The notes: generated from the letters alone by a model not told the origin. 64,000 bases of DNA from Bombus terrestris (GCF_910591885.1 NC_063275.1:9102501-9166500), one strand, 5' to 3'; shown: positions 1 to 13,760, counted from the stretch's first letter. A program made the numbers and translations.

Positions 1-3000
1 GAAGAAATTTATTTTATTACTCGTGTTTTATTACCAGCGCATCGAAAGAAACAGAGACTGGATACCTGAGAATAATTGAGTGTCTGCAAAACAGACTCGG
101 ATACATAAAGAATTCTTCCACGATCACAGCCCACCACGAAGACAAAACCCTCCGCAGCCTGAAACAAGAGAAGGCGCCTTTGATTACGTCACCTGGATCA
201 AATATTAATTGCGATTATGCAATGAATGTCATAGGAAATCGATGGATACTGTTATTGATAATTGTTTGAAGTTATTTCAATTTTCTGGGCTTGAAAAAAT
301 CAATCAACGAATTAGTAATTTGATAAATGTTCTAACTATAATGAACTCTACAAATGGAGAAGTGTTTCGTAAATTATGTAGCAAATTTTCTTCTGTAAGA
401 TAAAAATAAAGTAATGTAAGATTGGAGAGATTGTTGAAATGATATACTTTGAGAATACAAATATTTTTCTTTTGCTCGTATCGATTTTAATTGTTACGAG
501 TTCAGACAATTATTTAGCTTTCATGTAAAATTTTTATTTTTTGCTGTTTCTTTTTTAAACTTTAGACATTTTTTTATATTTTCTAACGTTTTACCTCTAT
601 ATTTCAATTTTACGTAAAAAGTGTATATTATTTTTTTGCATATTAATAAACCTATAGGAAAATCTATACATCTGATAATAATAATCAACAGCATTTTATC
701 AATTTAATCAACATTTATTTAATCAACATTTAATCAACATTTATTCATTTAATCAACAGCATTTTATAAAAATATATTTTCTTATGAATTCTATATATTA
801 TACGTGAATCACAGATGTTTCTATAAATTCATATTTTTATGAATGCTATTGTATCCAAATAGAGATTTATTTCTCTTTTTAAATATTATAACACATATTT
901 ACTTTACTTGCATTTTGCTCTATTATGATAAATGTAAAAACTATTTTTTCCTTTTACGCAGTTTATCGATTATACAACGTAACTTGAATTTGAAGAAGAT
1001 GAAGATGCACTGAGTAGTTGGTAGTAAAATTGAAAATTATAAGATAAGAGAACCTTGAAGTAAGTAAAACAATTTAATCGTCTAGCATCGCAATAGAAAA
1101 AAGAAAGGTAGGTAAAATGAAATAAATAAATAAATGGATATATAAATCATGTTACTTTTACATCTACATAATAATGTTTCATTCAATATATAGTTAACAT
1201 GTCCTTGGGTATTTGTTTTATTAAAAATCCATCAATCTTTTAATAAATTCTAATTCCTTAAAATCACCTCTGAGAAGGAATCTCGTCAGTGTCATTTAAA
1301 TAAACCTTTTTACTGTTTATTTATGGCTTTTTGACCAATACCTTGGCACGTAATGAACAATAATTTGCGAATATGTAAATAACTTGTGTCGTCTGAATCG
1401 TTTTCTAACAGAAACTTGTCTAATAAATTAAACAATTAATAGCCAATACTTGCACTATCAACGACTAAAACATAAAATTTGTACCAAAGAAATTAAGATG
1501 TAAATTACGCGAATATATACACATTGAAAATAAGTATGTAATTCATACTGAAAGGAGACATCTCCGAACTAAAAACCGTACGGTGAGTTTGCTAATTTGA
1601 CACTGTACTTGTGATTGACTGGTGCGTAAAATAAATTCAGGAACCGACAACATTTTCTATGGAAAAACTCAAAAATAAAATTAATAAAATTACATGATTA
1701 TCGAATTTTCCATGGGAATATCCCTCATTCTCCTATGAACAAATAGATATCATCTGACGTGAAGAGATTAAATAAATGAGTACATTCAATGACATCTTTC
1801 GTTAGTAGCTAACTTTGAAAAAGGTTTAAAATGATACATTCCTGAGTTAAGAAGCTTTAAGATTTTTCTAACTTGAGACCACGTTGGTTAATCGTGTTGT
1901 TGCAATGTTAGTAATCAATCAATGAAATTTGCTAAAGGTTACGGGAAGAAGATTCGAAAGTAAAACTATTTTACATAGTTGTAAGATTTCCCCTGCAAAT
2001 GTTTCATCCTTCTACTATGCCACATACATTATTCGATGTCTAATACAGCTGGTTAAATAAACAAATACACGATATGTAGCAATTAACAGTATCTATTCTT
2101 GACTCGATGGTAAAAGCCAATCTGAAAATCGAATAGGTTCAAATGGATCACCAGGATACCCGAGGCGACTCATCCTGATCGCAAACGTGAAATTCGATCG
2201 CATGTAAATTGTGTAAATCCCGTAACGGCGAATGGACTGGTTTAAGTACATAGGGGCGTACGGATGTTAATGAATGTTGTATAGAACCGAAGATATATCG
2301 TCACACAGGCTTCGCAAATGTCGATTACGCAACGACAACGCACTTAGTCTGGCTGGCTTACCTGCCAAGGAGATTGACGATACGCATACGAACATTGACG
2401 CGCTGCTGCTCTCGCGCTATCGCGATCATTCGATAAGGATCCATGCGCGTCGAGCTTTCAGGGTAACAAGCAAAAGTTGTACACGTCGTACCGGATGTCT
2501 GATCAATTTCAACCGATTGTTTCTTGCTAAACCTAGTCTGCCTTGTTTTATTTTTTCTCGTTAATGGTTGTAGTAAGTAATTGTTCGCGATATTAGTTTG
2601 GTTAGTGGAGTGAAGAATGTTGAAACGAACGTTGGAATTAAAGGTTATTTGCGTTTGATGTGATTCAATACAGGAAGACCTAAGTTGAGATTAAAATTAC
2701 ATTTTAACGTAATTATATTAGGTTGTGTAACAAATTCATTCTACCGTATCAGGAGAGATGAAAGTCTTGCTGTAATCTAATGTATCTGCTAATAAACAAT
2801 TTTGTACTAACCACACATACCATTCATTTTTTCTCAAATGGTATTATTAAATGACGTAATGTGTCTATTCATACTATTTGTACATATTCAACGTGTCACG
2901 TTATTCTGAACATTAATAAAATAATTCTGAATGCAGAACATATTTATTTTTACAGAGAGTATTCGCCATCATAGTTCCTTAATTATATAGAGTAACAAAA

Positions 3001-5770
3001 TATTTCAAATAGATGTTACTAAATGTGACAATAGCCGTATAAATAATAAAACAAAAAATGTTACTTCACTCGAAGAAATTTGAACGCAGGGTTTACTCAT
3101 CTAGCAGTTTATCTGATCAAAATTGATTACTCAGCTTTTGTTCCATTTTATTAAAAAATCATGGCATCGTTTCCAGACATATATTAACACATTACATAAC
3201 TTACCTATTAGAAGTATGAAGTATACAATTTAGTAGATTAACGATAAAATTTGCTATTGAGGTCAGATGTGTTTCCATAATTTAATTAAAAAAATTATTG
3301 AAAAAATGGATCATTATTGTGATTCAATTCTCATTATCATTGTAATCATTGACATATCGTTTGCTGTTTGCATGATTTCTATTGAAAATAGCATAAAAGA
3401 TTCTGTACAAATTTCCCCACCAACTTTCTTAAAACTTTAAATTTCGAAAACAATAACAGCAACTGAGTTTCAGTACAACATTTAAGAAAGAAATAACGTA
3501 TAAAATACTAACAAAATAAAAATAACATATAAACTAAGATAAAGTAAAAAAGATATCCGAGTTGACGAAAAGAATTTGTTTAGTCGTAACATTTAAAAAC
3601 TGCACAATAATTGTTTTCTGTAATAATTTTCTATAGCAATTTCTTTGTTACACAATTGATATTTTTGAATAAAATGAAAATAAACTTGTTTCGTTTAAAC
3701 GCCGAACTATAGGCCGAGGAAACCTCTGCAGAACTTAAATGGCATCGCAGATATGGCTATGATGCAGTATCAATCAATTTAATCGACAGATGTCCCGTGA
3801 GATAAGTTGCATTCCCTATTACTCGTCGGAAAGATGTTGTAACGTTTATGGGCTGAAGATGCGTATCTCTATAATTGCATGTTATGATGCTCTTTGATAT
3901 AAAATGTTAATAAACAAAAATGCCTGGATGAAAGAAACTTAATTCCCGTTTAATGCTTTGATGTCCAATAAATCCATATTTGATCACGATTCTGATTAAA
4001 TATCAGACATGTTATTTTTCTGCGATTAACTGAAAATTCTGTCTATTGATTATCTCCTACAAATTTATCGGCAGAGAATACACATTCCCGAATACCTGCT
4101 AGTTCCATATAAAATATGAAAACTAATTTACCATTAATTACCGTGAAAATAATTATTAATTAGTTGGAATTTTGTGTTCATGTAAGGTTGTGATCTGATA
4201 TACTATGTAGGTGTGTAGCAAAAATTGAAGCTATCTGGAAGAGTTACCGTAGCATAATAAATCATTATAATTATACAATGTGGATTCCTATGATTGTTTA
4301 ACTTGAATCCTATTAAATAGGTAAATTATATCAAAATTGGTCGAAATAATGACACGAAGAAGGGGCAGAGATAATGAAAAGAAAAAGATAAATTTTATTA
4401 CTATTGCAAATTATGAAATTATTATTATAATATTGTATTATGCTATTATTTCGAATGGGATAATAATCCTTAAAGGTTTTCATAATCTCCTAATGATGCT
4501 TCTAGTTTATTTAACCTACTAAAGTACCCTAATACTTATGAACGAGAGTGTACATCTAGAAATTGTATTTTCATATTAATATGTCCAAACAAAATGAAGG
4601 TTTTAGGGTTGGCTAAATTTGCTGTATTTGCCACAATTTTTATAAATTTTTCGAGTGCTGTACATATAAAACCGCAACTCATATGTTGTAGTTTAAATGT
4701 ATGTATGTATGGTGATCCAGCTTCAATTCTAACTTTTCATCCTTCTAACGATAAAATGTATAAAATACATATGTATAAAATATATACAATGGATAAAATG
4801 TATTGCTTGAATTCATTAAAGAAACCAAAATAACTGACAGAATAATATAATAATATAGCAATGGCTGTATCCTAATAAAATAAACATCCGTTACTAATAA
4901 CCATACAGTCGATGAGATGCGAGAAGAAAGTACTTATTGCAATATGTAAAGGATGAAACAGCTCTCTATCTACCTTCTATTCTTTTTCAGTTACGATCAC
5001 TGTTGAAGTGGTCACCACTTCTGCGAAAACTCTACATCTGGTCTTTTTAGTTTTCTCAAGCGCTGAAGCCATCCACAGCATATAGACAAAAGACTAGCAT
5101 GAAGGCAGACTATAAACAGTAGACAGGCGACGTTGGCTTCGGGGTTTTCAGTTATAAGGTAACACTGCTAGCGTGTGGATGTGGACCAGCTCAAATTGTA
5201 TTCCTACTTATTATTACACTTCTCTATTAAATTAAATATATATATATATTTTGTACCTTACACTTTATCCACGCGTTTTCTCTCTTTATACATCTAATAA
5301 CCTCAACATTCATAAAGATATAAAATTGTACAGGCGTGTGCAATCAAATTGTCATGCTCGAATGCAAACACGCATCTTACATTAAAAAGAAATCTTCCAA
5401 CGACTTTATTGTCCTTAAAACCATTGAAAATGAAAAATCATTTGTCGTTGAACAGCAGATACCTGGACCCTAGCCGTCAAGAATGCAGAGCTTACAGTTA
5501 ACGTCTAAATATTGCAAAGAGTACCTTGTTTTATTTAAAGGATGGAATAATTCCCTATTTAGGTTTTATTCTTTTTCTTTTTTAAGGTGTTATATTAATA
5601 AAAAGGATGATATTGCAGAAACATCTGTGGTGCAATCATCAGGCAATACACGATAATAAAATTTTTTTGAACGATTTTATTGTCTTGAAATTTAACGTGT
5701 AGATCTTAACCGTCAAGGATGCAGAGTTTATAGTTAACGTCCGTCGCACAGTAGAAATGTTAATTTATCC

Positions 5771-6226
5771 GTGAACCGGATACTAGTGGTATCGACGGCG
5801 GTAATAAACGTGCAGCAATTCACAATGAAAGTTCCTGCGGATAATAATGGAGCCGGTGTCGATCCGAGCTGGTATGCCGGGTGTGGTCACTCGTTCGAAT
5901 ATTTAGTCGAGCCGGTCGGGATAGAGCAAAGGAAAGTCTCGATAAAAGATAAACTTATCTACGTACTAGTACGCGACAATGAAAAATGCTCACCAGCCAC
6001 CGACACGAACTCTGTGCTCAGTCGCGTGACGGAATCTAGAGTGAAAAGCAACTATGCCCGTTCCGTTTTACGAGACTCATTCTTAAAGTTTCGAGACTCA
6101 CAAGCGATGTATTCGATCGACGTACGCGTTGTGCAGTTTCTGTACAACGCATCTCTGTACCAGAAACGACCATACATACCGTTATATGCATGTTACTTAT
6201 TGCGGGACGTTTATTTTGTTAGTTGA
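5771..6226 (+). other. GC-richer open frame of unknown nature
   Basis: An open frame of about 150 codons begins at a GTG; its first ATG is at 5826 (MKVPADNNGAGVDPSW). Its base composition is clearly richer in GC and CpG than the flanks. The product has no signal peptide, membrane segment or motif that I recognise. No splice sites or poly(A) context were established. It could be an old transposon piece, an exon of an unknown gene, or a chance open frame in a CpG-rich island. Confidence 0.2.
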
Positions 6227-7733
6227 TTTTTGAGTTTAACACTTGTTCAGTGGGAACTGGATTATTATTCTAACGAGGGTTGATTATTTTGCTTTGTAGC
6301 GATAAAGCGAAGAACAGGACCAAGAAGCTTGTTACCCTTGTGTGACAATTAAATTTAATATAGTCTGATAAAATAACAATATGTAAATGTTACGTAGGAA
6401 GTAATAAACTATCCTACATGAATCAAAATTGACTCAGTCTGTCGTCTGAAGGTCAAGGGAGATATTCATAAGTTTCCCTGGCGTCGAAAACTTTTTAACG
6501 AAATCAGTGGTCTATTTTGGCATAGCTATCTACTGGGTGTACAGAAAAGTCTCGATAAATTGTACGTACTAAACTTCAGAGATATGAAAGAGAGATACTA
6601 AATGATTTTTTAGAATAAAGATATGAAGCTGTTGCGGTCCTTAAATGTTTTATGGTTCAACCTTCCTCTCGCTTTAACCAAGAAAAGGGCACTTCGTGTT
6701 CTAAGAATATTTTTTTCGTAACATTTAAACGAGAAATTAATAGTTATTAATAGTATTATTTATTAATTATTGAATTTATATAATTAGTAACGATTCTGTC
6801 TTATTTCCTTGGAAATTTAAGGAATTTTTTAAGGATAGGAAAATACGATTTGTTCGAAAATGTAAAGAAATGTAAAGAATGCAGGAGGATCGAGGATAAC
6901 GAAGAAATAATCGAAGACTGTTTAAGTCTTAAGAATAATTAATAGTAAACTGCGGATTTAACCAAACTCAGACTTTTATAAATTCGGATCAGAAAATGGA
7001 ACTTATATAAAAATTTCTTTCATCTTCTAATATTGTAACGAAGTCACTTATTTTTATGATTCTCTTATAAGTGCATTTAAATTTTCAATAAATGCACAAA
7101 CATCCCCAGTTTAATAATCTCGAAATAATTCATAACTTTGAGTTTAGTATGGTGTTCGGTTAAAGATTCATGGAATTTCAAAGAAGCGTTTAAAAAATTT
7201 CCTTCCTTAATCGATAGGTATAGAGAATAATTAGGGGGTGATCGATAATTGAGAACAATCAGAAAATGCTATTTCGAGTCTGTCACAATTTCCCCGATAT
7301 TGACAGTTTTTAGATACCGCGAATGATTACAAAATAATTGCCAGCTTCCTAGATATTAAGGGTAATTATAAAATAATTGATGATATCCTAGGTGATGAGC
7401 GCAATTAGAAAATATTATATAATTTCGCTTTTGAGGCAGATTTTGAGCATTATTAGAAGTTCATAGAATTTTAAAATGACTTGTAAAGATTATAATTCGA
7501 TGTGGAATTTTTCTGCTAAACATAAACCTTGAACTATGTCACTGAAAGTATTCATTGATCATTCTAGAAAATGAATTATTGATATCTGACAAGATTTATT
7601 ATTGGAAATAAAAATGCAGCATGTATTCAAATCTAATTTAATCTAAATCTTGTCGGTCGTTTTTAAATCGTATTCAACTTAACTTTAAGTCATACTTAAC
7701 TATAACAACATATGGTATAATTATATATATATA

Positions 7734-7908
7734 TGAAAAATCTGCAATAAAAATTAGGACCATAAGAGATAACATTATATATATATATATATAATTATAT
7801 TTTTTATATATTATTTTATTTATTATATATTTTATTATTTATTATATATTACATTTTATATATATATTGTTATCTCTTATGGTCCTAATTTTTATTGCAG
7901 ATTTTTCA
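7734..7908. mobile_element. AT-rich hairpin element with near-perfect ~45-bp inverted repeats
   Basis: The arm TGAAAAATCTGCAATAAAAA continues through TTAGGACCATAAGAGATAAC and reappears inverted at about 7866-7908 with no mismatch that I can see. The middle is about 85 bases of TA/TATTTA repeats. It has no coding capacity. This is the structure of a small MITE or foldback element. The perfect arms suggest recent insertion or conversion. A transcribed hairpin is another reading, but the AT-only loop makes an RNA gene less likely. Confidence 0.6.
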
Positions 7909-8325
7909 CGTAATAAAAGTAAAAAAATTAATTCGTTAAATTCTATTATTAAGAATAATACAATAGACTTTTCGTAATTTTATAACGTGTTCGTCCATGA
8001 TTTATTCGAATTCAGTTGTAGTTTCGAGCTGAGTTACCAGCTAAACAATGCGAGTCGTCCGTGATAAAGAAAGTGGATAAGTAATAAAAATTGTAAGATA
8101 ACTATACTTCACGAAGATAAGAGGAAAAGTTGCCTTTCGTTTATCAGTTCAATTAATTTACAATTAACACGTAAAATACTATTAATAATGATAATTGCTA
8201 CGTATACAGTATTAAATGATTTTATGGAAATGAAAATTTTCGTTTACCTTACTCGGTATTCTAAACTCTAATATGTTAAAAAACTGAATAAAAAACAGAA
8301 ACTCGATGACAAAATCGAATCTTTG

Positions 8326-8793
8326 TTACATATCCAATTTATTTTTTGGTTTCATGTGTCTTGGGATTGTCCTAGTTTCATTAGGAAGTTTCCAATACTC
8401 TAGACATTGTTTGCGCATATCAGCTTGTTTTGTCTCAACAAGAGTATTATCCGCGTAAAATGCAGCAATTTTACACAGGCCCGTTATTTGTTTTCTGCCA
8501 AAATCTTTGTTAGAAGCACGTAGATATTGAACAAATTGTTTCTCTCTTTTTAATTCATTATATGATACTAGTTGTAAAACATCGTCATTTTCGCCACCTT
8601 TTAAAAGGAGACGATTAATATGCTTCAGATATTCAACAACATCTTGTGTCCCAGCTCGTTTCTTCTTACATATTAAGTAACGTTCTGAATTTGCTGGTGT
8701 AGAAGAGTTTTGTTTAAAAATACAAAGTTCTTCAAAGCAGCGATACATTAAATACACTAAACCAGCACTAAAAAACGCTTCAGAGTTTAGTAC
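8326..8793 (-). pseudogene. Cap-specific mRNA 2'-O-methyltransferase 1 (CMTR1) fragment
   Basis: The open frame gives about 155 residues matching the C-terminal part of the CMTR1 catalytic (RrmJ/FtsJ) region and the segment just after it. Recognisable pieces are GLVYLMYRCFEELC, the signature PANSERYLICKKK, QDVVEYLKHIN, ITGLCKIAAF and QADMRKQCLEYWKLPNETRT. CMTR1 methylates the first transcribed nucleotide of capped mRNA in the nucleus. Only about a fifth of the enzyme is here. The SAM-binding core, G-patch and C-terminal guanylyltransferase-like domain are absent nearby. The frame is unbroken. It starts near an acceptor-like TTTTTTAG (8775-8768) and ends near a weak GTAACA donor, so it may be a DNA-level copy of one exon plus intron edges rather than a retrocopy. 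It lies in the same orientation as cycle. Confidence 0.7.
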
Positions 8794-9401
8794 TTAAAAC
8801 TACGATTAATATCTTTTTTTTCTTAGAAATTGAAGTATTATCTTTGATTAGGTTTTGCTGCAAAGTTTGTTATCAATATACAGTGTTTTTGTATATTTAG
8901 AACCCGATATCGTTAAACATTTCTTTATATATAAATTTCTTCTAATAAACTAGATTACAAGTATGTATAACATACGTAAATAGGAGGACAACAATCATAT
9001 ACCTTTTGACTTATAAAACAAATTTATTAAGTGGTTTCATAACCACCATAAGCATAAAATAATGGAAATTGAATTGAAAAGTTCAAACATGATATTTAAA
9101 TTAATACTAAGAAAGACTTTCTTTTTCAGATTTTGGTCTAAAGTCGTATGTATGTATACTTGTGCACGTATGATATTGCCTCTGATCTAAATTAATATCT
9201 ATCACATTGAGAATCATTAAATAATTTGGATTCTTGACTGCTGTAGATATTTTCTTATCTTCTATTTTGTTATTTTATAAAAGAAGCATTTCGTTATATA
9301 TTTTATGTAATAAAATTTTTTTTATTCGAAATTTTCCTATTGTATGTGCGATAAAAATGTGCTTCAATTAACATTTAACTGACAGGTAATGTAACACGTT
9401 A

Positions 9402-10046
9402 TCAGGTCTGTAAGTATGAAACCGGAATTTGTCTATAGATGGCCCTAGCTGATAATGTAGTTATCACTAAACTGCGTCATTGATGCCAAAAGTCTTTGTT
9501 GACATCTTACAAACATTTTCGACTCAGAACAATACAAGTTTCATACAACAGCATAGTTTGTAATAGCGTTGAACATGTCGAATTTTGTGCCTGGAAACTA
9601 CGATTTGCGGACAGCATTGATTTTCTGTTACCATTTGAAGAAAACTGCTGCAGAATCGCATCGAATGCTTGTCGAAGCTTGCGGTGAGCATGCTCTTGGT
9701 AAATCACAGTGCTTTGAGTGGTTTACAAAATTCAGAAGTGGCAATTTTGACGTGAGGAACGAAGAACGTGGAAGACCACCGAAAAAGTTTCAAGACAGCG
9801 AATTACAAGCATTGTTGGATGAGGTTGACGCTCAGACACAACAACTCGCTGATCAATTAAACGTGACACGAGAAGCCGTCTCCATACGTTTGAAAGCCAT
9901 GGGAAAGATCCAGAAGATGGGAAAATTGTGTTCCACATGAACTGAATGAAAGACAGCAGAAAAATCGAAAAACCACTTGCGAAATGCTGCTCACCAGATA
10001 CAAAAGATTCTATACAAAAATTCCGGTTTCATATTTACATGCCTGG
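9402..10046 (+). mobile_element. mariner element, internally deleted copy 1
   Basis: The ends are imperfect ~28-bp inverted repeats: left TCAGGTCTGTAAGTATGAAA then CCGGAATTT, right AAATTCCGGTTTCATATTTA then CATGCCTGG. TA flanks both sides (9400-9401, 10047-10048), the target duplication of Tc1/mariner elements. At 645 bp it is half the ~1.3 kb of a full mariner. It keeps the transposase N-terminal half and has lost the catalytic half, so it is non-autonomous. The same family recurs at 33653-34542 and 17471-17568. Confidence 0.9.
9575..9940 (+). pseudogene. mariner transposase, N-terminal DNA-binding half
   Basis: The ATG at 9575 opens MSNFVPGNYDLRTALIFCYH, the usual start of the mariner paired HTH region. 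The first HTH (SHRMLVEACGEHALGKSQCF) is followed by WFTKFRSGNFDVRNEERGRPPKKF, the AT-hook-like linker, and a second HTH (QQLADQLNVTREAVSIRLKA). A frameshift near 9920 ends the frame. Shifted by one frame, ELNERQQKNRKTTCEMLL of the conserved linker continues, then the element jumps to its 3' inverted repeat. All three catalytic Asp positions are deleted. It cannot encode an active enzyme. Confidence 0.9.
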
Positions 10047-10209
10047 TATGAAGGCTTATGTTTTGCCCGATATCTATTCTTATGTCTTGTAAAAATCAAA
10101 TAATAACTCAAAACTCCCTAAGACTAGTTATTTCGCTAATTATGCGAACGATTTTCAAATAACTACTTTTTAAAGTAAGATAATATTCCTTTTTTCTGTT
10201 GTAATGATC

Positions 10210-10440
10210 CGTATAGTATTAGTTTGTGCGAAAAGTTTCTTTCGTTTTATAAAGAAATAATAGACGCACAATGTTTTTTGTTTTATATTAGTTTATTGAA
10301 TTATGCACGAACATAATAATAGAAATAGAACAATATGGATCATACCTAATTTTATAAAATAATATAAAACAGAAATTGTTGTTCATCTATTATCACCTTA
10401 TGAAACGAAAGAAACTTTACGGACAACCTAATACTATACG
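10210..10440. mobile_element. Short MITE with ~40-bp inverted repeats
   Basis: Left end CGTATAGTATTAGTTTGTGC then GAAAAGTTTCTTTCGTTTTAT; right end is its inverted copy with GGTTGTCCG in place of GTTTGTGCG. The TTGTCCG..AAGTTTCTTTCG motif resembles ends of mariner-derived MITEs common in insects. The 150-base middle is AT-rich and noncoding. The family call is inference; the inverted repeat is seen directly. Confidence 0.65.
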
Positions 10441-11149
10441 AAAGTCTCAGGCCATCTACCAAATGGAAATGTTTTATTTTTATAAACGAATATGAAGGTA
10501 TTTGATATTATTTTTAATCAGCTGTTGCTTTTTAAAAAGTGTTGTTTAGAAAAATGCTTAATTCGAAATAATTGATACGTTGAACACATCTGCTTTGGTT
10601 TCGTCGAAAACTTTGTCAAATAATTTTTCAATCAACTTGTTTTATGCTATTTATTTTTAATATTTTAAAATATCATTCAAAATATTATTAAATATTAGAA
10701 TCTTCGATCTACAATTCCATTTATTAAACCTGCTCCTATAAAATTTGCGAACCAGGAAAAATTAGAAAACAAGTAGCACCATAAAGTGAACATCTAACGA
10801 TTCACTTTTATATAACATTATGCGGAAAAACATTTCTTAAAAATATGATCAGTTATCATTATTAGCATTATTTTAGTATTAGTAGTAGTATTTTGCATAA
10901 TGATGTATAAGAATTTAGTAGATATATAAAAATATGCAAGGAAATATAGAATGTATATCGTAAAAATATGTAAAACATATAAAGTATTGCAGTCGTTATG
11001 ATAATTACTGAATAAAACAAATTTCTGCGCAAACTCTATTTTTCGTTTATTTCTGTTCACAAAAATACAAAATTGCGTATGGATCTGTAATTTAACAGCA
11101 ATGTGATTTCCCAGTTTAATTGCAGAATATTTGCCACAAAGATCGCTGG

Positions 11150-11960
11150 TTCCGCGGGAATTATTAACAAATAGCAACCTATTTGATGATTCGAAATCCG
11201 TCGATAATCGATCATCAGAAGCGCGATCGATGTAAACGGCAAGAGCAAACGTATTATCAACGGCGTAATTGCACATCTACATGATTCGAACCCTTCTCTT
11301 TCACCCGTCACGAGACCGATCTCTGTGAAAAATGTGTAGCATGCTGGAGAAAGGTTAGCCACACGGTTATTAGACACATAGAGTCAGTCTCATACGAACC
11401 GATTGCAAAACGCACGGACGGCCTTTTACAAGTGACGCAAAAACTTTTCCCCCGCATTACTTCCAATTAGCGGATTAATGACTTTGGCTTTAACGCGATC
11501 ACACATGCGAACTCGCATGGGAAACCGAACTCACCAACGAGGAGGAAAGTGAAACGATTCGAGCAAAGGATCGCGACCGAATCACCGTCTGATAGAAAAT
11601 TGCAATTTTGCCGCCAAGTAAATCGGCCGCGTCACTTTTTTTATAGAGGAAACAGGCGATTTATAGCGAAAAATCATTCTACCGGATGAAAAAGTTAAAG
11701 GAAATTGTCAGCGTATCTTGTACGCCGCACCGCGCCGGCGTACAAATCGAGCTATTCGAATTACGCAAGTGATTCTGAAATACCAGGAAGTCTTACCTGA
11801 ATGGTATGCACAATCGTATCTGCTATCTGGTTTTCCGAATACGGAATCAGTAATGGCGTATAATCTCATCGTCGGAATCGGTCGCTTTCAGACTTTTAGC
11901 TGAACGATAGTCGTTTCGCGCGCCTTTTGCAATCGTCGTAATAACGCTATCAACCGCGAC
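11150..11960. other. CpG-richer intronic island
   Basis: An 800-base stretch is clearly richer in GC and CpG than its flanks. Open frames occur on both strands but none resembles a known protein and none is flanked by convincing splice sites. It does not look repetitive within the window. It could be a conserved regulatory element or an undetected exon. Confidence 0.25.
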
Positions 11961-12610
11961 TCGGTGCGTATTATGTCATCATTATTGGTACCTTTTTGTT
12001 TAGTTGGTTTTTCCTTTTTAACGACGATATTTTGAAATCGTTAACGATTAAGGAAGAAATTTTCTAATATTTTATTTGCCGAAGTTTCATGGTCATCAAT
12101 TGTATTTTCTCATCTTCGTATGAGTTGTAGTATTTCATCTCCGGCTATTATTAATACTGATCTTTTATTAATAAATATTGATACTATCGAAATTTTATGA
12201 ACAGCTCGTTACATTGATAATATCTTCGAGTTATCGGTACATTGAATTTAATTGACCGCGTAAAGTGTACACTGCCGTTCAGAAGTTTAGAACACACATT
12301 GCTTCTTTGAGGAAACAAATTTTATCCTACATTTTTCCGAGAAATAAGAATATTATAATTATAACTGTCGTTTTTAAGAGCATAGTTTCGATACCGTAAA
12401 GGAATAATATTATGAACATAATAATTATTTACTTAATCCCAAGTCGCTTAAGGGGGAAGCAAAAAGTGTCTACAGAATTCAAGATCATAGTATCTTAGGA
12501 TTAAGAAAGTTATTATTTCTTGAAGTTGTAGCATCCTTCAAACTTTTGAGTTACATTCTGCTTCAATTATTTTGTATCGGTCATGCTATACACTTTAACG
12601 ATATCTTAAA

Positions 12611-13192
12611 TATACAGGGTGGTTGGTAACTGGTAGTACAAGCGGAAAGGAGGTGATTCTACGCGAAAAAAGAAGTCGAAAATATAGAATAAAAATTTTT
12701 TATTCAAGGCTTTGTTTTCGAGAAAATCGACTTTGAACTTTCGCTCGGTACGCGTTATAACGGATCTCACTGTAGATCGTTGTCTCGATGGATATTATCG
12801 CAGTTTAAGTCTGTTTTTGCCGTAACGGAAAATTAGGAATACATAATGAAATAATATGAAGTAATCATGAAGTTTATTATTACAAAAATTGCTGAAAATG
12901 TTGCCCATTCTGCCGAGCACATACTTCTACTCTTCTAATTAAATTTCTATGAACACTTTCTAACACATTGGAAGTGTTTATCAACATAACGTCAATCGAG
13001 ACAACGATCTACTGTGAAATCCGTTATAACGAGACGCGATAAAGTGCAGACGTACCGAGCGAAAATTCAAAGTCGATTTTCTCGAAAACAAAGCCTCAAA
13101 CGAAAAATTCTTATTCTATATTTTTGACTTCTTTTTTCGCGTAGAATCACCCCCTTTCCGCTTGTACCACCAGTTACCAACCACCCTGTATA
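12611..13192. mobile_element. Foldback MITE with ~190-bp terminal inverted repeats
   Basis: The ends are TATACAGGGTGGTTGGTAAC and its inverse. The arms match with few differences for about 190 bases, through GCTTTGTTTTCGAGAAAATC and ACTGTAGATCGTTGTCTCGA-like sequence. The right arm has a small insertion. The centre contains only AT-rich noncoding DNA. TATA at both ends is either part of the repeat or a TA/TATA target duplication. No transposase is present. A diverged relative lies at 59470-59880. Confidence 0.8.
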
Positions 13193-13760
13193 ATCAACAT
13201 AACGAAAAGTATTATTAAAGTAGACTGCGCATGTTTACACAATCTTATATTCTTACGAACAGAACTAAAGAAATCAGACTCGAACAGTTCTATCTACTAA
13301 ATATTTGCTAAAGGTCATAATACTTTATTTTGAACGTTTTATATATTTTTGCATATTATATGCATTCTGTAGATTTTTGAAACCCTAGATCTCCTGAAAA
13401 TACATAAATACTATAGTCTATTAATAAGTTATCAATAATATGTATATCGATAATTATCGATTATAATCACCAATACTATAGCATTTCTAGCGTGAACAAG
13501 CGATGAAAGACATCGTTGCGATTTCGCATTAGTGACGTTGTTCGCATTCGACAGGTTTATGTTTCTGTTTCTGATGATGTAACACACAAGCATGTACTAG
13601 CGAGTTTGTATACTTGTCTGCATTGCATCACTAGAAATATTCATCTGCTGAATCGCACGAGGTCATCGATGTGAAATTACAACGTCACATTGTTTATTTA
13701 TATGGGGTCGTAATCCTGTGATATACTCTTACGGGTATATTTCCACGATCTTTCAAAAAT

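Noticed and set aside
4594..4833. Small secreted protein (hydrophobic start, MKVLGLAKFAVFATIFINFS)
   Set aside because: The tail is repetitive MYKIH/MDKMY from AT repeats; there is no homology, splice or promoter support.
10818..11377. Two overlapping minus-strand open frames
   Set aside because: They use different frames of the same AT/CpG-mixed sequence, have no family resemblance, and are not a PAS exon of cycle.
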